64,000 nt of DNA from Tanypteryx hageni (Eukaryota > Arthropoda > Insecta > Odonata > Petaluridae). The stretch lies in the NCBI GenBank assembly GCA_028673005.1, contig CM054115.1, positions 193,510,370-193,574,369 of the forward strand, in the 5' to 3' direction. The position numbers were made by a program, and so were the translations under genes. A model generated the notes under the pieces. The model did not search any database. It saw nothing but the letters and a program-made list of their open reading frames with translations, and was not told the origin of the DNA. The first letter of the stretch is position 1. Each line of letters opens with the position of its first letter. Positions 56,146 through 64,000 of this stretch are shown piece by piece.

Positions 56146-58200
56146 ATGGCAAGTGACCCGAAAGTGTCTGTTGTGACGGCTGCACTTACAGAAGGGAGCC
56201 TCCAACTTGTCTCTCGTCCCCGGTCGCCGTCGCTTTCCAGCGACTCTTCCTTCGGAAGGATAACCCCGGCGGAGTACAGGGATATGTGCGCCGAGAAGGC
56301 ACCGGATGCTGCTGCCCCGGTTACCGTCGAGGCCCTCCCCTCTACTTCGGCCCAGGGCCTCGGTAGGAACCAGCGGGGTCATACCCGCGGCAGTACCCCA
56401 ATTGAGGCCCAATAACAAGAACGACTCTAACGAAGGCCAATCTGGTGCTTCTACGACCCGGGAAGGAATCTTGCTCCCTCCCGACGGTCGTCCGAAGCCC
56501 GCAGCCGCCGCCACTTGTGTCGGCAATACTGGCCCTGTCCAGAGCCAAAAATCCGCCGTCGCTCAAGTCGAGACTATGGACTCGACGGACGGAGTCCTTG
56601 GCAAGCGAAAGATGACCGGGGGACAAGCACCGGCCCCCTCGACGGCCTCCTTGGCAGACCGGTCCGCCCCCATCCTCGGTGCTGACGCGGTCGTCAGCAC
56701 GGACGAGGATGGTGAGTTTACGCCCGTGACTAAACGGAGGGCCAAGAGGCAGATGCCTTCCCGTTCCCCTGTAGGGGGGGAAGAAGACTGCTCCGGAGGG
56801 ACAAGGTCCCGACAAGGGAGCGCGTAAAAGGGTCCGCGTATCACCGATCACGGTGTACGGGATCCTCTCCCATAAGACGATAGCCGCCAAGCTCAGCTAG
56901 GTGTGCGGCGAGGAATTCGAGTTGGAGGTCCACAGGGCCTCCACGTGAATAGTCGTCCAAATGCCTGAGCACCACAGGGCGGCGACGAAAGTACTGGACG
57001 ACGCTGGGGTTCAGTACCACATCCAGCTTCTGCAGGCGGTCCAGGGGACGCGCCTGCTTATAAAGAATATAGGGAAAGGCTACTCACCTGAGAATGTCGC
57101 AGCGGGTCTGTCGGCCAAGGCCTACATAGTCCGAGGCGTCCGGCAGATGACTGCGATGGAGGGGGGAAGAGAATCCCAATTGGAAGGTTCGTTGCTAACC
57201 TGAAAGGACTCCCATGGCCCCTCCAGCGTCGGTAATCAAAAAGCTATGTCACTGCTCGGTGAAAATCGAGTAGCACAGAGGGAGCAGAGGGCCGTTAATA
57301 AGTTTTAACTGCCAGAGGTTTGGCCACGTGTCGCTCGCCTGCAGGTGCAACACGCGATGCTTTAGGTGCGTCGGTCCCCACAGGGGGGACGACTGCCCTA
57401 AACCGCTCTCCGAGCCTGCGATTTGCGCCAACTACGAGGGCGACCATCCCGCCTCGCACCTGGAATGCCCGGCTTTCCTTGAGGCGCTAATGAAATATGA
57501 GGAGGGGCAACAGAAATCGATGCGAAAGTCAGTGCCGAGGAAGGCGTCGAAGACCGCACCCCCCCTTCTCAAGATGAAGGCCGCCCCCTCGGCAAAAGTG
57601 GACGCCTCCCGTCCTTATGCCGCGGTGGCTGGGGGCACTGCTAAACCTACTTGGCCGGCTAGTGCCCCATCCCCGGCTCAGCAGCCAGGTGCTGAGCCGG
57701 CTAAGCAGGCGGGTCCTCCCGCTGCGATCATTCCGACTCCTGGTCTCGTTATCAGACGGGAGGAGCCGGCCCTTGAGAGGCCCTCGGCCACTGCCCTCCG
57801 GAAGAAGAGGCGCAGGGCGGCCAAAGAAAAGGAGCAGCAGGCACAGCCCACTGTGGCTGTAGCAGCGGAGAGAGTGGCCTCCAAAGGCCCCGCCGCGGCT
57901 CCTCTGGCAGTTAAAGAGGCCGCGCCAGAGCCTGAAATACGGGAGGTCGTGCGCCGGTCAAACGAGTCTGCCGAAGTGGCCCCAACCACGGGCCCCAAAA
58001 CAACGGCTAAGACGAGCAAGCCGCAAAGCAGTGCGCCAAAGTCACTTCGGTCGGAAGAGGACCCCGACATTTGGCGAACGGTGGCGATGATATGTGGAGC
58101 GTTGAGGAGGTACATCTCCTCGACGTCCGGTCAACTTCTCCTCTCTCTCCTGGAGGAGTTGGTCAAGGAGCGCATGCCGGACCCAAACAATGGGGACTAG
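56146..58200 (+). pseudogene. LINE B ORF1 (gag-like, zinc-knuckle protein)
   Basis: It begins MASDPKVSVVTAALTEG (56146). After a frameshift near 56400 the Ser/Pro/Gly-rich linker continues to SPVGGEEDCSGGTRSRQG. The RNA-binding domain reads ITVYGILSHKTIAAKL, HHRAATKVLDDAGVQYHIQL, RLLIKNIGKGYSPENVAAGL and AKAYIVRGVRQMT. Zinc knuckles follow: FNCQRFGHVSLACRC, CFRCVGPHRGDDC (intact) and CANYEGDHPASHLEC. An Ala/Lys/Pro-rich tail ends in DIWRTVAMICGALRRYISST, homologous to LINE C. Stops near 56900, 56948, 57201 and 57307 inactivate it. The last codons overlap the ORF2 ATG at 58190. Confidence 0.72.
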
Positions 58201-60904
58201 AGGATGCAGCGTCCTAGTACAACGGAACGCCCGAGGTGTCAAGGAGAAGACGGAAGAGCTTCGGGCGTTCCTACAGGAGAAGCACGCCATCGTCGCCGCC
58301 GTTAACGAGACGCACCTCCGCCCGGCGGACTTGTGGAAAATCCCTGGATGGGTGATTTATCGCGCAAACGGGGTCGGCTAGCCCGCCAGGGGGCGGGGTG
58401 CGGTGGCTCGTCCCTGCTCGTCCATCGATCCATGGCACATCGCCCGCAACCGGCGCGAATCTACGGGTCGATGGAGGCTGTATCGGTCGACATCAGGACC
58501 TGTACCGGATGGATCAGGATCTCCTTGGTGAATTATCCGACGGGGAGGACGTGAGATCCGGATAAGGTCATGGATGTGGTCGGGAATTGTTGCCCCTCGA
58601 TCGTCATTGGGGACTTGAATTCCAAGCACACCAGTTGGCATTCCAGAGTCTCCAATCCGAGGGGCCTGCGGCTTAAAGATCTCGCCGATGAAGAGGGGCT
58701 CACGGTGCTTGCGCCCATTGAGCCTACCTTTCTTCCGTCAAGGGACGTCCTCGATATTGCTGTCATCAACAACGTCAGGGCATCCCTTAGTATGCATTCC
58801 ATCTGCGATATGTCCTCTGATCATAATCCGACCCTGCTACTTCTGGGGTACTTGCCAGTGCGAGTACCACCTTCCCAGCGTGTGGACCTAGCTCGTGCCG
58901 ACTGTCAGCACTTCCGCGAGCTCTTTGCGGAAAGGCTGCCGGTCGACTTAACACCGCCCAGGACGAGTGGGGAGGCAGACCGAATGGTCGACCTCCTCTC
59001 TACCACCGTCCAGCAGGCCATGGACGCTGCGATCCTGTGAGTGGTCGTAGCCGGGGGTATACGCATTGCTTTGCCTAGTGTCTTCAAACAGACGATCACG
59101 TTGCGCAACAGCATGTGGCGGAGGTGGCAGCGCCACCGTACGTTGAACCTCAGGCTCCAGTTGGACTCCCTCAACAGGACGGTTGCAAAACGTGCGCTCG
59201 GACGCATGAAAACTCTACCTTTCCACGCTTTCCCTGAAGGACCAGTCCATCTGGAAAACCTACAGGAGGCTTTGCGTTGCCCAGCGGCGGAACCCCTTTA
59301 TCATCCATGGGGACTCCGTTGCAAGGACTCCGGAGGAGAAAGCCGGGTTGATGGCTGAATACCTGGAGAGGGTATTCTGCCCAAACCCGGCCACAGCAGA
59401 GTCGGACGCGGTCGAAGAGGACATCGCTCGAGAACTCGGGACGCTTGACCGCGGTCCCTTGCTCGATGCTGCGGAGATCCCTCATTTCGAGGTGTGCAAG
59501 ATCGTTGCACTGATCCGTCGCCTTGGACTGAGGAGGGCTCCCGGGGATGATACCATCCCCAACATCGTCCTGCGACAGCTTCCTGTCGCAGCAGTAGAAT
59601 TCCTTGCCGCCGTTTACAACGGTTGTGTCGGGAATCCATATTTTCCGTCTGCCTGGAGGAGGGCAAAGATCATTTGTCTCCCGAAGAAACCGGGGACGGA
59701 GGTTGGTCCCGGAGACATCCGGCCAATCTCCATCCTGGCGGGCTTCGGGAAGATCTTTGAGCTTCATGTCCAGAACCCACTGCAGGATATTCTCCGGGAG
59801 AAGAATATTCTCACGGATGAGCAGATTGGCTTTTGGGAAGGGCACTCCACTGCCCAACAACCGGGTAGGGTGACCCACTTTATCACTGACGCCTTCAACA
59901 GGAACCACGCGGCCGCAGAGGCTTTCTTCGACATCTCGAGGGCCTTCGACCGCGTGCGGCATCCAGCACTTCTGCTGTAGTTGTATCAACTCCAGTTTCT
60001 TGCATGGATAGTGCGGCTCATCTAGTCGTACCTACAGAGCAGGACGTTCAGGGTGTTCTAACTCCAGGTTGGATCGGGACTGCGGCAAATCTGCGCCGGT
60101 GTCCCGCAGGGATCCGTCCTGGGGCAGATATTCTTTAATATCTTCACCCAAGACCGACCTCAAGATTTTGGGTGGAGCACTACGCTTGCCCTGTACGCGG
60201 ATGACGCGGCGCTCCTGTCCCGCTCTTCCAAAAAGTACGCGACCATGGAGACGCTGCAGTGCGTCATCAACGAACTGGTATCGTCGATCGCGCATTGCAG
60301 TAAACCCAGCGAAGACCAAGGCCGTCGTCTTCCACCCTGGAAGAGGAGCGCCGCCTGGAGTCGATCTGTCAGTGATGGGAGGGTTATCCCCTGGAGCCCA
60401 GAGGTAACATACCTGGGAGTGGTGCTGGAACGGAGACTTCTCTGGAAGCCTCAGGTTGAGCGCGTCCGCCGCAAGGCGCTCGGGGCGCTGTCGGGCTTTC
60501 GTCCGATCCTGCGCCCGAGTGTCTTGTCGGCTGACGCCAAGAGACGCCTCTACCTGAGCTGCGTGAGGCCCATCATCACTTACGCAGCACCGGTCTGGTC
60601 TGGAGTGCCCAAGACCACCCTTTACAGGCTGCAACTGGTGCAGAACAGTGCACTCCGGCTGACACTCGGTCGTTGCCGATACGAGAACGTCAGCCGGATG
60701 CACTTAGATGGAAACGTGGAATCCCTGGACGTCCTCCTGCCGAGGATGTCCAAGGAATTCTACTGCAAGGCAGCAGCATCGAGGCACAAAGAGGTGCAAC
60801 TGTTGGGCGACATCAAGGTTAGGTGGTGGGACCGCTATAAGCGACCCATCGCCAGCCTTGATTCGCTAGAAATCCTCCCTAGCAACAATCGTCCCCGCCT
60901 ATAG
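58190..60904 (+). pseudogene. LINE B ORF2 (APE endonuclease and reverse transcriptase)
   Basis: The endonuclease reads VQRNARGVKEKTEELRAFLQ, AAVNETHLRPADLW, a stop at 58379-58381, SIVIGDLNSKHTSWHS (catalytic residues kept) and MSSDHNPTLLLLG. Reverse transcriptase: RRLGLRRAPGDDTIPNIVLR, RPISILAGFGKIFELHVQ, FFDISRAFDRVRHPALLL with stops after it, CAGVPQGSVLGQIFFNIF, LALYADDAALLSRSS (YADD intact, about 60192), then after a frameshift EVTYLGVVLERRLLWKPQ, YLSCVRPIITYAAPVWSG and a C-terminal CYKAAASRHKE-type block ending NNRPRL. All domains are present in order, but several stops and frameshifts make it inactive. No RNase H domain was recognised. Confidence 0.78.
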
Positions 60905-61040
60905 GGAGGGGTTGATGCCTGTTTGTGCAAAGGGGCTAAAGAAGAGTAAAAGATAAGAGTGTAAACAGACACAGACTCGCATTAGAAGCCAAGCTGGTAA
61001 TGCGAAGGTACCAACCGCCAGGAGGGTTGGATAGTTCATA

Positions 61041-61632
61041 GCATGCCACATACCTGGGGATGACGCTCGACAAAAAGCTCCGCTTTGAGAGACATGCTGC
61101 GAGAACCGCCCACCGCGCCCTCGGAGTAAAACCCGGCTTGGCTTTCTTCCTACGCAACCGCTAGATCTCCATGCAGCGGAAACTACACCTCTACCGCGCC
61201 GTTATCCGACCAACTATGATGTACGCCTCGCCTGCATGGAGCGGTCGCCTACTATGTAGGAGCAAAGCAGCCCTCAACCACGTGGAGAAGGCCTGCCTGC
61301 GAATCATCTCAAACAGACGCAGGATGGTCTCGAACATCTACACCTGACTGTTTCTCCAGCCGATCTCCGAAGCCATGCAGTCACTGGCGACTCGCTTCTG
61401 GGAGTCCACTATCCACCGAAGAGCCCGGATCCTCCGGGACATCACCGACGCACGTCCACAGACATGGGACAGGCAAAAGCGGCCGAGAGCGTCCACAGGC
61501 GCCGAAGAGGACCTCCCCCTAAGAGGCGGAGGACTTGACGACGGAGCGAAACAGGGTCTTTTCGTGGTAAAGAAAACGAAGACGCCAAGACTTCGGTCCG
61601 TGGCTCCCAGAGGAGCCCCGTCTCAGGGCTAA
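61041..61632 (+). pseudogene. LINE A ORF2, C-terminal portion
   Basis: The frame reads ATYLGMTLDKKLRFERHAAR, GLAFFLRNR then stop (61162), KLHLYRAVIRPTMMYASPAW, LNHVEKACLRIISNRRRMVS and, after a stop near 61348, SEAMQSLATRFWESTIHRRA, ending at 61632. It is the thumb and C-terminal region continuing the A sequence broken off at 55829. Confidence 0.72.
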
Positions 61633-62407
61633 AGTGAGTCCGAATACTCCCCAGGGAGTAATCAAAACTACATCCGCAACTACTTAAGTGCCTCCACTCG
61701 GTAGAGCAGACGAGTGGCAAGAGATTCTGCGCCCCCATGGCAGAAATCTCAAACACACATCGATACTGAAGACTCGAAATCTTATTGCCGCGTTTATGAA
61801 AGGATCACGGAGAATATTTTAGACGATACGCTATGATGATAGAACCATTTTAGTTCAGATATAACCTCGAAATGTCTTGTATACTATGCAGTATAGTGAA
61901 GTTAGCCGAGAAACTTCGTGTACTTTCGATTCTATGTCGTTTCCCCGAAAGCACTTCACCCACGGGACGTGGACATAATTTCACTTTGTAAAAACATATT
62001 GTATTATTTTCATTAGAATGTTATGTCCTAAAACTTTAAATAAAACATATAACAACAGTTGATAATCTTTCTTTCCTAATTCCATACTGTTAGGGCATAA
62101 CTATATAAGAAAAGAATGGGCGATGTGAATGTCTCTACTTGTGAAACATTGTATGTCAAATGTATTTTTAACAAATCATTTCATTCCGTAAAAAGGTACA
62201 GAAAGTTCATTACTCTAAAAATAAGTTTCCACAATGTACTTCACTTTATTAACAAATAAATACTATCATATTAAAGATAAACAGGTGCTGGCATTAAAAA
62301 CGGAATTTCCATGCTATACTTACTATGGCATTAGCCAATCTGAAAATTGAGTTTATATGTGTAATAGAATTCGAAATATTTCTGTATTCAGAAATACATT
62401 GCAATTA
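61633..62407. other. LINE A 3' region, then unassigned AT-rich DNA
   Basis: 61633-61800 is GC-rich like LINE A and probably its 3' untranslated region; no tail was recognised. 61800-62400 is AT-rich with no supported feature. Confidence 0.4.
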
Positions 62408-62580
62408 CAGTGGAACTTCCATAACTCGAACGTCTACAACTTGAATTTTCTATAAATCGATGTGAATTAATTATACCGAGCAAAATCCCTATGAGAAAAA
62501 CATATTTCCGTAAGTCAAATTTTCTATAACTCGAATATTTTTTTGTTTCCCTTGAAGTTCGAATTATGGAAGTTCCACTG
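62408..62580. mobile_element. 173-bp pogo/Tigger-type MITE
   Basis: The left end CAGTGGAACTTCCATAACTC and the inverted right end CAGTGGAACTTCCATAATTC are inverted repeats of about 24 bp with one mismatch, flanked by TA on both sides. CAGT-type ends with TA duplication point to the pogo/Tigger branch of Tc1-mariner. The interior is AT-rich and non-coding. Confidence 0.8.
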
Positions 62581-62582
62581 TA

Positions 62583-63285
62583 TCTCATTCTAGGCATATC
62601 TAGGCATATCACAAAAGAAGTGAGAAAGAAATATATTTTTGCAATAGTAAAATGATACAATATGAACTTCCTTTGCTAAATAACTCTAAATAGAAATGAA
62701 TATGATAAACATTAACGACGTGATCGTCGCAGTATTTCTAATAGTAGTAGTAGTAGTAGTAGTTCTTTCGAATAACCTTAATAAGGTACCTAATTCTTTA
62801 TTTTAATTTGCTGGGAAGAAGAAGATAAACCTGATAACGCTTAACAGCAAATACTATTTATTTATTTTCCAATACTTTCATTAACCGTAACAATTGTTTA
62901 AACCTTACTATCTGATACAGAGAGTGGTCCAAATGATTTCACTTTAGAATTCAACATAGGTAATGTTTTTTACTTACACTCACGAATAATGTTTTAGGAA
63001 AAACTGTGCTTTGTAAACGTAATTTCTAGAGTCAATATTGATATTATTTAATAAAATGATTGTTAACACACTCATATTATATTTGGAGAAGAATACGCTT
63101 TGCATATGTAATTTCGTCGTCCGATAAATAGACATAAAATGAATTTTCATAAGTACGTAATTTCATCTACCTTAACTTGGGTAAAACAGTCCATTTACTA
63201 CTAAAAGTTATGTTCTTTTTTCCGTTTCTGTGTATTGACATACTTCTATGTCCATTTGATGTTCAATAGTGTGCAGTTTATTATA
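62583..63285. other. No gene; (TAG)n microsatellite at 62742-62763
   Basis: A run of about seven TAG units, otherwise AT-rich DNA with no supported feature. Confidence 0.5.
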
Positions 63286-63287
63286 TA

Positions 63288-63688
63288 CGAGGTATAACTT
63301 CTTTCACATGGGCAGTCACAGTTTCGTTTCTCGAAGTTGAAGGCCGGCCAGTCCTCTCATCGTCATCTGTTGAAGTTCTTCCAATTTGCAAACGTTTATA
63401 CCAGACGTAGGTTTTTGTTTGACCCAAAGCCTCATCGCCATATGCATTCTGTGAGTTTTCGCAAATGTTTTTCCCAGTTTGATTACGGACGCCATATCAA
63501 ATGCGACAACAGAAAAAACACGCACTCACAAAACCGCTTATAACAATGCAACAATTCATGTGAGCTGCTTCAAACAAAGTACATTTGTAGGGTACTGTCT
63601 AGTTTACTGGCCACTTCATGCGCATCCACGTGCGCATTATTGATGGCGCTCCACACTGTCATTACGGGAACTTTTTGAACAAACCTCG
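63288..63688 (-). mobile_element. Internally deleted mariner-like element
   Basis: The minus strand begins CGAGGTTTGTTCAAAAAGTT next to TA. Further in, one frame reads MASVIKLGKTFAKTHRM and another AYGDEALGQTKTYVWYKRLQ, IGRTSTDDDERTGRPSTSRN: the N-terminal DNA-binding region of mariner transposases. The catalytic domain is absent, and a CGAGGT end next to TA follows at 63288. The left inverted repeat matches only for the first bases. It differs from the mariner at 24.4 kb. Confidence 0.6.
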
Positions 63689-63895
63689 TATGTATTTGGT
63701 TTTATGAAATTGTCTACATTAGCTAATGTGCGTTGACCATATTTAGTCTTTTTATGTCCCATTTGTTGTTTTTTTACGTTGCTACAATAATAATAAAATA
63801 ATAATTTACCTGAGATTCTATTCTATTAGTAAAGAATTCCTTTTATAATGGATTAGTTTGAATTTTTAACATTTAAACTGAAGCATGGCCCAAAA
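63689..63895. other. No supported feature
   Basis: AT-rich spacer. Confidence 0.35.
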
Positions 63896-64000
63896 ACAAT
63901 GAATAAGATAAGATAAGATACTTTATTGATCCAGTAGATTTACATTAGGACATGTCAATATGTGTTACAAACTTTCATTTCATATACATAAATTCATTAA
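63896..64000 (-). mobile_element. Probable CR1-like LINE 3' tail, continuing past the window
   Basis: On the minus strand CAATAAAGTATCTTATC gives a polyadenylation-like AATAAA directly followed by a (TATCT)n short tandem tail, the 3' ending style of CR1/L2 LINEs. The coding part would lie beyond the window end. Confidence 0.4.

Larger units (their letters stand above)
55849..61040 (+). mobile_element. LINE B, apparently full length, inserted into LINE A
   Basis: The 5.2-kb segment has a leader (55849-56145), ORF1, overlapping ORF2 and a short 3' region (60905-61040) without a poly-A tail. It is bracketed by GCCACATACATGGATATG... (55819 on) and GCCACATACCTGGGGATG... (61046 on), an imperfect direct repeat of about 30 bp that probably is the target duplication. 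LINE A coding sequence is interrupted exactly there. Confidence 0.72.

Noticed and set aside
59171..59989. 272-codon minus-strand ORF, and the 223-codon ones at 55855-56526 and 60032-60703
   Set aside because: They are shadows of LINE B; the plus-strand frames carry recognisable leader, ORF1 and ORF2 content.
63285..63543. 68-69 codon ORFs as host genes
   Set aside because: The alternative minus-strand frame gives the mariner DNA-binding signature, so the ORFs are decay products.

Overview
This window looks like repeat-dominated intergenic DNA from a large arthropod (probably insect) genome. I found no convincing host protein-coding gene and no functional tRNA or rRNA. The arthropod call rests on the mix of element families: mariner, RTE, CR1-like, jockey/R1-like and Penelope-like retroelements, hAT remnants, non-autonomous Helitrons, tRNA-derived SINEs, and a Maverick/adintovirus-type DNA polymerase fossil. 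Nearly all coding-like sequence belongs to mobile elements, and most copies carry stops, frameshifts or lost catalytic residues.

Layout. 1-3.84 kb: an endogenous virus-like or Polinton-like segment with an intact dUTPase ORF followed by a broken protein-primed family-B DNA polymerase. 3.85-5.5 kb (minus): a decayed retrotransposon ORF1 interrupted by a SINE fragment with a 12-bp target duplication. 6.1-8.2 kb: a decayed transposase-like gene behind a promoter-like block (heat-shock-element array, TATA, Inr). 9.9-10.7 kb (minus): a ZMYM1-like hAT remnant. 10.7-14.3 kb: a degenerate ~145-bp tandem repeat split by a second hAT remnant, which is itself split by a 601-bp MITE. 14.3-18.8 kb: mostly featureless. 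19.5-21.4 kb (minus): a CR1-like LINE. 21.9-22.3 kb: a tRNA-headed SINE with an empty-site paralogue at 16.1 kb. 22.9-24.4 kb: two head-to-tail Helitron-like units, then a complete but dead mariner (24.4-25.7 kb) and a Penelope-like pseudogene (26.3-27.1 kb, minus). 29.3-32.6 kb: a jockey/R1-like LINE (element C) cut off at a 431-bp near-perfect palindrome. 34.6-38.6 kb: inverted clusters of an ATTCGTCG minisatellite around an RTE element. 39.6-41.5 kb: more Helitron-like units. 42.2-46.4 kb: a purine-rich GGTAAC minisatellite split by a 5'-truncated CR1-like LINE that carries further insertions. 46.8-47.5 kb: a TIR unit. 48.2-48.5 kb: another purine minisatellite. 52.3-61.6 kb: LINE A, interrupted by an apparently full-length related LINE B. 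62.4-63.7 kb: a pogo-type MITE and a deleted mariner. The window ends with a probable CR1-like 3' tail.

How things fit together. The window records successive nested insertion (satellite > hAT > MITE; minisatellite > CR1 > short insert; LINE A > LINE B), which gives a relative chronology. The signals most worth following are recurring short RNA-structure-like or promoter-like motifs in the mobile elements. These are three hammerhead-like hairpins (CTGANGA, stem, GAAA), palindromes identical or close to the histone mRNA 3' stem-loop in the leaders of three LINEs (antisense to the elements), and a heat-shock-element array ahead of a transposase-like gene. All family names are from sequence reading alone; no database search was run.
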